Below, piece by piece: positions 1-8,796 of a stretch of 64,000 nt of DNA (within the stretch, counting starts at the first letter, position 1; the number at the start of each line of letters is the position of its first letter). The notes under the pieces were generated by a model that was given only the letters and a program-made list of their open reading frames with translations, was not told the origin of the DNA and did not search any database. The translations under genes were made by a program, and so were the position numbers. The stretch covers positions 62,001 to 126,000 of the forward strand of contig JAVJTA010000017.1 of the NCBI GenBank assembly GCA_040219135.1. The letters are read 5' to 3'. Source of the DNA: UBA7803 sp040219135 (lineage in GTDB: Bacteria > Pseudomonadota > Gammaproteobacteria > Pseudomonadales > Azotimanducaceae).

Positions 1-2
1 AC

Positions 3-257
3 GAGCTGAGTCCGGATCAGGACCAGCCAATCCTGGCGGAAGAACGGGTCACAGTCGACGGCGTGGAGCAGGCGACCCGGGCGAATCTTCATGCGGTGTG
101 GCTGTCTCAGCGTGCCCGCGGCTGGTTTCAGTCCCGGCCGGCGGAGGCCCGCTCCGGCATCGAGGCCATGCTCGGCCCGGGCGTGGCCAGCAATCTGCTC
201 AACGTGCCGTTGACTCACACCATCGAGCGCGTGAACAACAGACTGGTGATCGCATGA
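3..257 (+). CDS. C-terminal fragment of an unidentified protein
   Basis: The frame is open from the first bases of the window to a TGA at 255-257, so this is the last ~84 residues of a gene that begins upstream. An internal ATG-like start near 63 is unlikely to be the true start because the frame continues to the edge. The tail is mixed alpha/beta in composition, with a Gly-Pro-Gly turn and the ending RLVIA. I recognise no family. It is followed after 45 bp by the convergent end of the tetR-type gene. Confidence 0.55.
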   Translation, partial: ELSPDQDQPILAEERVTVDGVEQATRANLHAVWLSQRARGWFQSRPAEARSGIEAMLGPGVASNLLNVPLTHTIERVNNRLVIA

Positions 258-302
258 CGGTCTGCCGCCAAGCGGAGTCCAGGCTGGCGGACGCGGGCTG
301 GC

Positions 303-1016
303 TCAGTTCCGGTCGAGTTCGGCGGCGAGCGCTGCGGTCTCGGCGGACACCGGCGCGCTGAGCAATCCGACCAGCGCGTCGATCAGACTGTGCAGGAAGA
401 GCTCGGCCGGTCTGCCTCGGAACGCGCTCCTCTGCCGGGCCTGATGGTACATGGAGGCTGCGCAGAGCCGCACGGCGGTCTCCATCCGGCGCCGATAGGC
501 GCCCGGATCCAGGTGCGGCAGCGCGCCCTTGAGGAGCAGCGCAAGCTGGTGTCCGCTGGGCCCGCCGCCACCGCCGTGTCGCGCCACCCGGGACAACGCC
601 GAGGTTTCCGCGAGCGCCAGTTCGTGGCCGAAGGCTTTGACGTAGCGGCGGAAGCCGACGTCCGATCGGGCGATCTGAAAGGTCGGTTCCACCATCAGCG
701 CGCAGAGCTGGCGCAGGGTAGGCTCGGGCGTGCGCGGCAGCAGGGTGCCCAGCATCTCGCTGCGGCGCGCCTGCACCTGCTTCGCTCGCTCGTCGTGGAT
801 GGCCGCGATCAGCCCGGTGAGGTTGTTGAAGTGGTACTGCAGCGCGGACTCGTTCTTCTGGCCCGCGGCTGCGACGATGTCGCGAATCGACACGTCCTCG
901 ATACCGCGCTCGGCGATGCATTTTTCCGCGGCGCGCATGAGCGCTGCCTGGGTCGCTGCGCTGCGGGTCCGGCGGCTGTCGACCTTGTCCACGTGGACCG
1001 GAACGCCTACCGCCAC
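303..1016 (-). CDS. TetR/AcrR family transcriptional regulator
   Basis: A ~237-residue regulator with an N-terminal helix-turn-helix typical of TetR: an Ala-rich helix 1 (AALMRAAEKCIAERG), then the DIVAAAG and ALQYHFNN segments of the recognition helix. The rest is a helical ligand-binding domain with no assignable ligand. I chose GTG at 1016 as the start, two bases after the stop of the upstream GST-like gene; GTG at 992 is also possible, and neither has a strong ribosome site. The pair forms one operon, so the regulator probably controls its own promoter through the palindrome near 2034-2051. The family is clear; the target is inferred. Confidence 0.8.
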   Translation of the reverse strand: MAVGVPVHVDKVDSRRTRSAATQAALMRAAEKCIAERGIEDVSIRDIVAAAGQKNESALQYHFNNLTGLIAAIHDERAKQVQARRSEMLGTLLPRTPEPTLRQLCALMVEPTFQIARSDVGFRRYVKAFGHELALAETSALSRVARHGGGGGPSGHQLALLLKGALPHLDPGAYRRRMETAVRLCAASMYHQARQRSAFRGRPAELFLHSLIDALVGLLSAPVSAETAALAAELDRN

Positions 1017-1018
1017 GC

Positions 1019-1990
1019 TCAGCCGAACACCGTGGCCAGGTCGTGCCGGTGGAGCCAGTCGCGGATCCTGGCCTGTACCGGCTCGTCCAGTTCGGCGATC
1101 CGCTCGACCACCATCTGCCGCGATCGCTCGGGGTAGGGCCGCGCGAGGAAGCTCACGTCCTCGCCGTAGATGTCGGCGTGAAACGCTTTGGCGCCGGCGT
1201 CCTGAGCGGCGCGGTTGCCCAGCGCGTGGCGGGCGTAGGTGGTCACCATTTCGCCCAGCACGGCACGCGCGAACCCGGTGGTTTCGGGGAAGGGCGCCAG
1301 GAAACCGCCGCCATCCCAGCGATCGGCCCGGGTCTCTGCCCACTCGACGACGGTGGGGTAGTTGGCGGTCACCTTCTTCGGGTCAGGGTCCATGTTGGTG
1401 TGGGCCCGCAAGCCGCCGAGCACGATGCAGTCGACGGCGGTGGGCCGATCGCCGAGCAGGAATGCCGTCTGGCGGAGCTGCGCTTCGGCGGCGGCGAGCA
1501 CGCGCTCGTACTCCGACTCGGCGGCCCGTCGCTGCTGCTCGGAGTCCGTACCGGTCGCGCGGCAGGCCCGGGGCCCCCAGTCGAGCACGCGCTCGGCGAT
1601 GCGGTCGTCGCCGCCGGCCATGCGCAGAGCGGCGAACTTCGCGCTCTCCGGGTAGTGCCAGCGGTAGTGCACCATGACCCGGGCGATCCATTCGTCGAAA
1701 TGCTCCTCGAGCACGTGAACCAGCACGCCGAGTTCCCCGGGCGGAAACATCGCCCGCGCAGGGAAGCGTGCGTCGAGCATGCGGATCAGCGGCGTGGTGT
1801 CCGCGATCATCCAGTTCTCCGGGGTGTGCAGCACGGGCACCTGATGGGTCGCGGCGCGGGCTTCGATGAGTTCGGCATTACTCGAGTTCTTGTCTACCCG
1901 GCGGAAGTCGGCGCCGTAGAAGATCATTGCGGATTCGAGCTTGCGTGTGAACAGGCTGAGCTCGCCGCCGTAGATCGTGTACTGGCTCAC
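1019..1990 (-). CDS. Glutathione S-transferase-like protein
   Basis: A 323-residue protein starting with a thioredoxin-like half (YTIYGGELSLFTRKLESA, then VPVLHTP and IADTTPLIRML), followed by a long all-helical C-terminal domain, the GST arrangement. It is longer than ordinary GSTs (~200-230 residues) because of an extended C-terminus. GTG at 1990 is preferred because GGAGG lies about 10 bases before it; the frame stays open further upstream but that reaches over the promoter. Likely a glutathione-linked detoxification or isomerase role; substrate unknown. It is cotranscribed with the tetR-type gene two bases downstream. Confidence 0.75.
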   Translation of the reverse strand: MSQYTIYGGELSLFTRKLESAMIFYGADFRRVDKNSSNAELIEARAATHQVPVLHTPENWMIADTTPLIRMLDARFPARAMFPPGELGVLVHVLEEHFDEWIARVMVHYRWHYPESAKFAALRMAGGDDRIAERVLDWGPRACRATGTDSEQQRRAAESEYERVLAAAEAQLRQTAFLLGDRPTAVDCIVLGGLRAHTNMDPDPKKVTANYPTVVEWAETRADRWDGGGFLAPFPETTGFARAVLGEMVTTYARHALGNRAAQDAGAKAFHADIYGEDVSFLARPYPERSRQMVVERIAELDEPVQARIRDWLHRHDLATVFG

Positions 1991-2033
1991 CTCTGAGATC
2001 CCTCCGCCGCGCCCGTCGGGAACGCTCGCTACA

Positions 2034-2051
2034 ATAATGAGGAACATTATA
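2034..2051 (-). promoter_or_regulatory. Promoter with overlapping palindromic operator
   Basis: Reading the minus strand, a perfect TATAAT -10 box covers 2051-2046, about 55 bases before the GTG of the GST-like gene. A weak -35 (CTGCCA) lies 18 bases upstream. The inverted repeat ATAATG-N5-CATTAT occupies 2034-2050 and overlaps the -10 box, the expected place for a repressor site. The regulator encoded second in the operon is the obvious candidate to bind it; that link is inference. Confidence 0.55.
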
Positions 2052-2247
2052 AGCAATGCGGTCGGTTCGTGGCAGCCGAACATGATGTCGAGCTGCCGGT
2101 ACAGGTTCAGTGTGACTCGGTGTCAGACTGCAGATCTTCAGATTGACGACCTCTGGATTGGGCGAGGGCAATGGTTTTGGTGTCTCTGGGCTGGTCCTGT
2201 CTGCTCATCGGACTTATGCTCGAACCTGCCTCGGAGGGAGAGCGGCA

Positions 2248-3735
2248 ATGATCAGAAACGTGTGCGTTGCATCATTCATTGCAGCCTCACTATTCGTCTC
2301 GGGCTGCGGAGAGCGTCCGCGGGAGGAGGCTGATGCGACCACGGACGCCGACGCTTCGACAGCGGTCCCGGCGGGCGAGAGTGTGTCCGAGTCGGCGCTG
2401 CTTCCCTTGCCGGCGTTGTCGAGCTGTGGTGAGAACCCTGTCCATCCGGAACTGCCAGAACGCTGGCGGATGCAGGCGCTGCTCCATCCTTTCCACGAGA
2501 CGGCGCGGCTGGCTGCCTCAGATACCTACTTCGACGCCGGTGCCCGCGCCATCTACCACTCGCTGCAGTGGCAGGACGGAACGCAGGGGGCCTGGCTCGT
2601 CACCGAGGAGGCGACCTATGCGGTGACGACGACCGCTGCAGGTCCGGAAAGCTGTGTCGAGGTGAGCACCAGACTGCGTCCGCCCGGCAGGGACTGGCTT
2701 GACGATTCGGCTCGATGTGCCGGCGAGTCCCGGGTGCAGGGCATCAACGCGCAGTGGTGGAAGACGCGGGTGGAGCCGGAAGCGAACCAGCAGCCGCCAA
2801 CGACCTGGTTCTGGTTCGATATGAACGGACGTCCGTGGCGAACGATGTTTGCCAAGCCGTCCTTTGAATTCGGCGTTCTAGGACTGTTTTCCTTCAACCT
2901 CTTCCAGCAGTTTCACGCGGTTGACGAGACACCGATTCCGCAGGCCATAGCGGCCTGCAAAGACGTGCCGTCGGCGCCGTTGACGATCGACAGCGGCACG
3001 GATCTCTATGCGCACGACGTCGCGGAAAGCCGCAGAAGTCCCGACTGGCCGGCCGTTCCCCAGATTAGCGGATTGAACTTCGAGTGCTCCGTCGATGCAT
3101 TGCCGGAGTTCCAGCCGAGCTTTCAGATGACCACGTTCATGTCCTCCGTCGCCTATCAGTACGATCCCCTGCCAACGCGAGTCTTCTATCGATACGACGA
3201 TGACGTCCGGTCTATGAGAACGAGGATGTACAACAGCGGTCAGAAGGTCATCGAGGGGTCGGACATCAATGCTGATGCGCTGCTGATCGGCGGTGACGGC
3301 TATCTGGTTCAACCACAGCAATGCCAGCAGGTCCTCCCCGGTATACCGGTTCCGAACTGGCAGACGGTCGACGACTGCCGATGTCGGGCTCGCGTGTCCA
3401 ACGATCCGGCGTGGAGTCAATTCGATGATCAGCTGGTCATTCAGTGTCCGCTGGAGGACGAACGCGTGTTCTGGATGTGGTACACGCCGGCTGGCCATCC
3501 GATCGTTTTCATGGAGACCGGAGCGCCGGTAGGAGAGGGGACCAGTCTGGCGCTCGCCGATTATATCGGCTACGAGGCGCCGACCGTGGTGCCGTCGGGT
3601 ACGTTCGACGTGCCGAATTCCTGTGAAGCGCCGACAACCTCCGGCTACGCGAGAGTGACGGCTCATTCCGGAGGCGGCGACAGGAACTGCCACCGCTGTC
3701 ACGAGCCGCTGGAAGCCGCCTCGGGCGGTGGCTGA
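2248..3735 (+). CDS. Lipoprotein with C-terminal CXXCH motif, function unknown
   Basis: A 495-residue predicted outer-membrane or periplasmic lipoprotein. The signal sequence runs to the lipobox VSGC with Cys20, and GGAGGGAG sits just before the ATG at 2248. The mature part is rich in Trp, Tyr and paired Cys and has no family I can name. The last 15 residues begin CHRCHEPLE, a CXXCH that could attach a c-type heme, although a lone motif at the extreme C-terminus is unusual. Base composition is clearly lower in GC than the rest of the window (30 of 60 bases at 3181-3240). The gene converges on the NlpC/P60-like gene. Confidence 0.7.
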   Translation: MIRNVCVASFIAASLFVSGCGERPREEADATTDADASTAVPAGESVSESALLPLPALSSCGENPVHPELPERWRMQALLHPFHETARLAASDTYFDAGARAIYHSLQWQDGTQGAWLVTEEATYAVTTTAAGPESCVEVSTRLRPPGRDWLDDSARCAGESRVQGINAQWWKTRVEPEANQQPPTTWFWFDMNGRPWRTMFAKPSFEFGVLGLFSFNLFQQFHAVDETPIPQAIAACKDVPSAPLTIDSGTDLYAHDVAESRRSPDWPAVPQISGLNFECSVDALPEFQPSFQMTTFMSSVAYQYDPLPTRVFYRYDDDVRSMRTRMYNSGQKVIEGSDINADALLIGGDGYLVQPQQCQQVLPGIPVPNWQTVDDCRCRARVSNDPAWSQFDDQLVIQCPLEDERVFWMWYTPAGHPIVFMETGAPVGEGTSLALADYIGYEAPTVVPSGTFDVPNSCEAPTTSGYARVTAHSGGGDRNCHRCHEPLEAASGGG

Positions 3736-3745
3736 GGCGCGACGG

Positions 3746-4306
3746 CTAGAGGTCGAGCTTGATCTGTTCGCCGAGACTGGCGCCGTCAATCAGCTTCAGT
3801 TTCTTGTACTTCGTACTGTAGCGCTCCGGCGAGTAGTAGTTCGGCGGATGCTTGTCCGACTGGATTCCCATCTGCATGTAAGTTGCAGCGACCAGTTGTG
3901 AGCAGAAGAACGTCTCGTCGCCGGAGTCTCGGCCCAGTTGGCCTTCGACGTAGTTCAGCACGAACTGCTTCACCTTCGGGAACCGCCGTCCCGTGACCGT
4001 CCGCTGAAACGCTTCTACCGCGTCGAGCATTTCCGGCGTGCGCTCCACCTCAAGTCGCCGGATGTAGCAATCGGGTCCGGCCGTCTTGCTCGATACGAAC
4101 TCGACGAATGGAGCCAGCCCCACGCCTCCTGTCGGTTCCCAGGACTGCCATAACTGCAACTCGCCTCCCGCAGCTCGGTAGGCCATACCCATGTGGGAGA
4201 AGTCGCTCTCGGTCACCTCTTCGATGAGTCGGTCGGTCCACTCGGTGCCGTGGAACAGCACGATGTCTCCTGTCTGCAGGTCGGGTGCCAATGCTTGCAG
4301 TTTCAT
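3746..4306 (-). CDS. Permuted NlpC/P60-like (YiiX/C92-type) cysteine peptidase-fold protein
   Basis: A 186-residue protein. TGDIVLFHG at residues 12-20, then SDFSHMGMAYR with His38, and much later FFCSQLVAA with Cys135 give the His-before-Cys order of circularly permuted papain-fold proteins (YiiX/YebB group), which include amidases and lipid-modifying enzymes. No signal peptide is evident from the chosen ATG at 4306, which has GAGGA eight bases upstream. Longer starts exist but would run into the divergent cyclase gene. The substrate is unknown. It shares a short divergent promoter region with the cyclase at 4365. Confidence 0.65.
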   Translation of the reverse strand: MKLQALAPDLQTGDIVLFHGTEWTDRLIEEVTESDFSHMGMAYRAAGGELQLWQSWEPTGGVGLAPFVEFVSSKTAGPDCYIRRLEVERTPEMLDAVEAFQRTVTGRRFPKVKQFVLNYVEGQLGRDSGDETFFCSQLVAATYMQMGIQSDKHPPNYYSPERYSTKYKKLKLIDGASLGEQIKLDL

Positions 4307-4364
4307 CTGGCGCGTCCTCTGTGTATAAGCGAGTTCCGATTGGCGGCCAAACAGGCTGTTCGGC

Positions 4365-6779
4365 ATGTTCGCACGAATACGGTTCGCCTTGCAGTGGCTG
4401 GCGCAACTCCCCCCGATCACCCGAACAGTACTCCTGGCGGCGCCGCCGGTGTGGTTGGTCTGCTTCGCGCTCCATGTGGATAGCGTGATCAACGATCGTT
4501 TCGGCCTGATCGGGATCTACGTGAACGGTGCCTCCGGGGCTGAAGCGTACCCGACGTTTGACGGGTATGTGCCCGGCGGCGCCGATGGGGTCGAGGTACA
4601 GGCGCTCAGTCAGGGAGACGAGCTCCTCGAGGTCGGCGGTCGCGACCTCAGAGGCCGAGGCGTGTTCGCAACGGTGATTCTTGCGCAGGGAGAGTGGCAG
4701 AACGACCGACTGCCGGAACTGACTGCGCGCCGTGGCGATGAGACTCTCACGGCCGAACTGCCGGTCGTTTCCATGCCGGTTCCGTCGTGGTGGCCCAGCC
4801 TGTTCTCGCTGAGCTTTGCCGTCGTCGGCCTGATCGTGGTCGTGCGCGCGCCTCAGTCGCGTTCGGCACGAATCACTTTTCTCGCGTTCATGTCCTGGAG
4901 TTTCTCCTGGCTGATATTCATAGGCGGCTCGGCGAGCCAGGCGGCGGCCGGGATCCTGGTGTACGGTGCCTCCATGCTGTTCGCCGGCCCGCTTCTGCTG
5001 CAGGCGGCCATGGCACTTCCGGAGCAGGCGCTGGGCCAATGGCGGCTGATGTTCTACCTGCCGTGGATCTTTGCAATCATGTCGCCGGTCGCGATCAGCG
5101 CGTTCGTTGGCGCCCCATTGTCCGCAGAGTTCGCACGGGTTGCGCATCCTGCGCTCCAGGTCGCGGTGTACTGCGGCGTGCTGGCGGCTCTCGCGGCCAA
5201 CTATTTCTCCTCGGACCCGGTGGGTCGGCGCCAGGTGCGCTGGGTGCTGTTCGGGTTCTTTGCCGCCATGATTCCCGCCGCCGTCGTGACCGGGGTCGTT
5301 GCCGCTTATCCCCAGCAGTTTCTCCTCTACACATTGAGCGGGATCGGATTCCCGCTCATACCCGTGGGGTTCCTGATCGCCATCGTCTGGTACGACCTGT
5401 TCGACGTGAATCGACTGATCAGCAACGCGGCATCGTACACGCTGCTCTCGGTTGCGGTGATCGCCGGGATGCTGATGGTCGTGCCGAGATTTGCGGAAGC
5501 CGTTTCTGCTGTGGTCGGGCTCGATTCGACGCTGGGCGAGATCGCGTTGTCGGTCATGCTGGTTGGCGCGGCGCTCCCCGCCCACCGGCGGTTGAGACCG
5601 AAGATCGACCAGTGGTTCTTTCCCGAGCGCCATGCTCTCGAGCATGCCGTTCGCGGGCTGATCGACGACCTGCAGCACTCTGAGACGGCGGACGCGCTGT
5701 TGACGGAGTGCGGCTCCCGATTGAGCCAGATCGGCAGCGTCGCCTGCGTCGTGTTCGCACGGACCGGGGATGCGCTGGGTGCGGTTTATGTCGATGGCAG
5801 CGGTGTTCCGCTTACGCTCGATCTGAGCGGGCCCGCGTCGGAGCTGTTGCAGCGCGGAAATCGAGCCGTCGAAGTTCCTGCATTGCTGGCGGATGCTGCC
5901 GTCAGCAGTGAGATTTCGGAGCGAGACAGAGCGCGGTTGCAGGCGCTGGGGTCCGGCGTGCTCCTGCCTGTGAGGGGTCAGGGCGAACTGGCCGCTTTGA
6001 TCTTCGTCGGTGCCAAGAGTTCTGGAGACGTTTACACACAGGCGGAGCTGACCCTGCTCGGCGCCGCGGCCCATGAGCTGGCGAGCGAACTTCAGCAGTT
6101 CAGGACTGCGGAACTCGTCGCGCAGGCAAACGTGATGCAGCAGCGCATGCGGCGGTACGTGCCGGGCGCCATCGCCAGGCAGCTGGAATCCGGGGAAGAA
6201 ATGGAGGAGGGACCCCGCGACGTATCGATACTGTTCGTCGACATACGAGGCTACACCAGTATCTCCGAGAGCCTCAGTGCGAAGCAGGTCTTTTCGACGG
6301 TGAACAGCTACACCGAATGTGTCTCCAACGTGGTGGAGGCTCACGGCGGTACGATCGTGGAGTTCAACGGTGATGGGCTCATGACCGTTTTCGGGGCGCC
6401 AGCAGAGCTCGCAGAGAAGGAAACGGCGGCAGTCGACGCTGCATACGCCATCGTCCAGAGACTCAAGCAGATGGTCGTGCCGCAGCGTGCCGGGAATGCA
6501 GACGGAGGCCGGCTCCAGGTTGGCATCGGGATAGCAACCGGAAGTGCGTTCGTGGGCAATATCCGTGCCGTGGACCGCTACATCTGGTCGGCGATAGGCA
6601 ATACGACCAATCTGGCGGCGCGGCTGCAGTCACTGACGCGCGACCTGGGCGCAACGATCATCATCGACAAGAGAACGCATTCGCAGGCGGGCTCGCGGGC
6701 TGTAGACTTCAAGGGTCACGGCGCGATTTCCATTCGAGGTCGCTCGGACACGATAGAAGTGTACTCTGTGCAGGTCTGA
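4365..6779 (+). CDS. Membrane class III nucleotide cyclase with GAF-like region
   Basis: An 804-residue protein. A first membrane helix (~17-37) is followed by a periplasmic stretch with a PDZ-like motif (SQGDELLEVGG, ~80-130), then about seven helices (~140-400), a cytosolic GAF-like region (~430-590) and a class III cyclase domain (~615-800). Both metal Asp are present (Asp626 in VDIRGYTS, Asp670 in NGDGLMTVFG), as are Asn749 and Arg753 (NLAAR). The purine-specificity positions are Glu666 and Ser742, not the Lys and Asp/Thr usual in adenylate cyclases, so cGMP synthesis is possible. The layout suggests a periplasmic or membrane signal controls cyclic nucleotide output. No strong ribosome site precedes the ATG. 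Confidence 0.85.
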   Translation: MFARIRFALQWLAQLPPITRTVLLAAPPVWLVCFALHVDSVINDRFGLIGIYVNGASGAEAYPTFDGYVPGGADGVEVQALSQGDELLEVGGRDLRGRGVFATVILAQGEWQNDRLPELTARRGDETLTAELPVVSMPVPSWWPSLFSLSFAVVGLIVVVRAPQSRSARITFLAFMSWSFSWLIFIGGSASQAAAGILVYGASMLFAGPLLLQAAMALPEQALGQWRLMFYLPWIFAIMSPVAISAFVGAPLSAEFARVAHPALQVAVYCGVLAALAANYFSSDPVGRRQVRWVLFGFFAAMIPAAVVTGVVAAYPQQFLLYTLSGIGFPLIPVGFLIAIVWYDLFDVNRLISNAASYTLLSVAVIAGMLMVVPRFAEAVSAVVGLDSTLGEIALSVMLVGAALPAHRRLRPKIDQWFFPERHALEHAVRGLIDDLQHSETADALLTECGSRLSQIGSVACVVFARTGDALGAVYVDGSGVPLTLDLSGPASELLQRGNRAVEVPALLADAAVSSEISERDRARLQALGSGVLLPVRGQGELAALIFVGAKSSGDVYTQAELTLLGAAAHELASELQQFRTAELVAQANVMQQRMRRYVPGAIARQLESGEEMEEGPRDVSILFVDIRGYTSISESLSAKQVFSTVNSYTECVSNVVEAHGGTIVEFNGDGLMTVFGAPAELAEKETAAVDAAYAIVQRLKQMVVPQRAGNADGGRLQVGIGIATGSAFVGNIRAVDRYIWSAIGNTTNLAARLQSLTRDLGATIIIDKRTHSQAGSRAVDFKGHGAISIRGRSDTIEVYSVQV

Positions 6780-6833
6780 GCCATCTGCATCTCCGGGCAG
6801 CTCTGAGAACCGCAACACGACCGAGGCGCACCG

Positions 6834-7412
6834 ATGTCCAACGACGAGACCGCTTACGGACCACTGAAGACCTTTATCGGTGTGTGGACCGGCACAGGCA
6901 TCGATACGGTGCCTGACGAGAGTGGCCGGCCGGTCAGCACGGGATTCTTCCAGAAGCTGGAATTCGCTGCCGGCCCGATCCTCACGTACGGGAAGCAGAC
7001 GGTTCGTGCTTTGCGGTATGCGTGCGAAGATCTCGCGACTGATGACGCGGCGCACCCGTCGACGTTCTTTCCTGTCTACGAGGAGAACGGCTACTTCGTC
7101 TGGGTAGAGGAGCAGCGCCGCGTGGTTCTGCAGGTTTCGAACCCCAGAGGGCTATCCGCGCTCGCCGTTGGCTCTGTCGACGCCGAAGGCGTGCTCAGAG
7201 TCTCGACGGAGGGTGCGTCGGGCGAACGTGGCATACTGGTCTCCGGCTATTTTGCGCAGTTTTCCGACATCACAGGATACGAGGCCGAGCTGTCTCTTCA
7301 GGAACCGGGTACGCTGCACTACAGTAACTGCACTCGTCTCCGGTTGCCCGACGGGAAGCCGTTCCGGCAAACGGACGTCTCGACTCTGCGGCGCTATTCC
7401 GGTATGCAGTAG
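6834..7412 (+). CDS. Nitrobindin-like (THAP4/DUF1794-type) beta-barrel protein
   Basis: A 192-residue protein opening with PLKTFIGVWTGTG, the GxWxGxG signature of nitrobindin-type heme-binding ten-stranded barrels. The later sequence alternates polar and hydrophobic residues as in a barrel and ends with a His-containing strand (LHYSN). Members bind ferric heme or other small hydrophobic ligands; whether this one binds heme is not visible. GAGG lies seven bases before the ATG. It is 54 bp downstream of the cyclase gene and may share its transcript. Base composition resembles the low-GC block to its left. Confidence 0.7.
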   Translation: MSNDETAYGPLKTFIGVWTGTGIDTVPDESGRPVSTGFFQKLEFAAGPILTYGKQTVRALRYACEDLATDDAAHPSTFFPVYEENGYFVWVEEQRRVVLQVSNPRGLSALAVGSVDAEGVLRVSTEGASGERGILVSGYFAQFSDITGYEAELSLQEPGTLHYSNCTRLRLPDGKPFRQTDVSTLRRYSGMQ

Positions 7413-7554
7413 CAGGAAGCACGGGCACTGGTTCGCGGCAGCCGAACATCCCGAGGCGGGTGGTCCGGATCAGGCGCAATCTCCCAGGGGCCGCGGCGTT
7501 CGAATCGCGCTATGCTGGCGTCCGTCTCCGGTGGGTATCGATAGCAATCCTTTT

Positions 7555-8796
7555 ATGGACCACGCGGCTCGGGCAGCTTCCCTTCCGCTGGCTGACATCG
7601 ACGTCAGCGATCCCGTGCTCTACGAGCAGGACGCCTGGCGTCCGTACTTCGAACGGCTGCGCGCCGAAGACCCGGTGCACTTCCTGGCGGACAGCCCGTT
7701 CGGCGCTTTCTGGTCGATCACCCGTTTCGACGACTGCCGCGCGATCGATGCCGACCACGAGGCGTTTTCGGCGCAGCCGGTCATCACCATCGGCGACCCG
7801 GCGCCCGCGGACCGCCCGCCGCCGGACATGTTCATTCAGATGGATCCGCCGCGCCACGGCCCGCGCCGCCATACGGTGCAGCCGGCGGTGGCGCCGAGAA
7901 ACCTCGCCAATCTCGAGCCGCTGATCCGCCGGCGCGCGGCGGAGATCCTCGATTCGCTGCCGGTCGGTGAGACCTTCGACTGGGTGTCCAGGGTTTCGAT
8001 CAACCTGACCAGCCGGATGCTCGCGACGCTGTTCGACTTTCCCCAGGAGCAGCGGGCGAAGCTCATCCACTGGTCGGACGTGTTCACGGATGACCCGCGC
8101 ACCGGCGCTTCGAAGTTCACCGCCCGGGAACGCAGCCAGGGCACCCGGGAGTGCATGGAAACCTTTGCCCGCCTGTTCGCCGAGCGGCGCGTGCAGCCGG
8201 GCGACGGCCGCTTCGACCTGATCAGCATGCTGGCGCACGGGCCTGAGACCGCCGATCTCGTCGAACGCCCGGAAGAACTGCTCGGCACCCTGATTCTGCT
8301 GATCGTGGGCGGCAACGACACCACCCGGAACTCCATCTCCGGTGGCGTGCTGGCGTTGAATCAGTACCCGGACGAGTACGCCAGACTGCGAGCGGACCAC
8401 GGTCTGGTGGCCAGCATGGTGCCGGAGATCATCCGCTGGCAGTCACCGGTGCTGCACATCCGCCGGACGGCGGCGCGGGACGTCGAGTTCCGTGGCAAGA
8501 CGATCCGCAGGGGTGACAAGGTCATCATGTGGTACGTCTCGGGCAATCGAGACAGCAGCGTCATCGAGCGCGCCGACGATTTCGTCATCGACCGGGAAAA
8601 CCCGCGCCATCACCTGGCGTTCGGCTTCGGCATCCACCGCTGCATGGGCAACCGCCTCGCCGAGATGCAGCTACGCGTGCTCTGGGAAGAGATCCTCGAG
8701 CGGTTTTCCCGGGTCGAGGTGGTCGGCACGCCGAAGCGGCTCCGCTCGAACCTCATCCGCGGCATCCTCGACCTGCCGGTGCGGGTTCACGCCTGA
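7555..8796 (+). CDS. CYP153-like cytochrome P450 (alkane/fatty-acid omega-hydroxylase type)
   Basis: A 413-residue soluble P450. The I-helix reads VGGNDTTRNS, the K-helix EIIRW (ExxR), and the heme loop FGFGIHRCMGN with ligand Cys363. The phrases MLATLFDFP, GGNDTTRNSISGG, VIMWYVSGNRD and GNRLAEMQLRVLWEEIL are what I know from the CYP153 family, which hydroxylates terminal carbons of medium-chain alkanes and fatty acids using ferredoxin and ferredoxin reductase. Neither partner is encoded here. ATG at 7555 is the natural family start; the frame is open further upstream but without homologous sequence. Its stop overlaps the convergent usp gene by 10 bases. GC is high again (42 of 60 at 7921-7980). 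Confidence 0.9.
   Translation: MDHAARAASLPLADIDVSDPVLYEQDAWRPYFERLRAEDPVHFLADSPFGAFWSITRFDDCRAIDADHEAFSAQPVITIGDPAPADRPPPDMFIQMDPPRHGPRRHTVQPAVAPRNLANLEPLIRRRAAEILDSLPVGETFDWVSRVSINLTSRMLATLFDFPQEQRAKLIHWSDVFTDDPRTGASKFTARERSQGTRECMETFARLFAERRVQPGDGRFDLISMLAHGPETADLVERPEELLGTLILLIVGGNDTTRNSISGGVLALNQYPDEYARLRADHGLVASMVPEIIRWQSPVLHIRRTAARDVEFRGKTIRRGDKVIMWYVSGNRDSSVIERADDFVIDRENPRHHLAFGFGIHRCMGNRLAEMQLRVLWEEILERFSRVEVVGTPKRLRSNLIRGILDLPVRVHA

Noticed and set aside
4050..6344. A long open frame on the minus strand across the cyclase gene
   Set aside because: It is antisense to a gene with clear catalytic motifs, has Arg/His-rich low-information sequence and no ribosome site.
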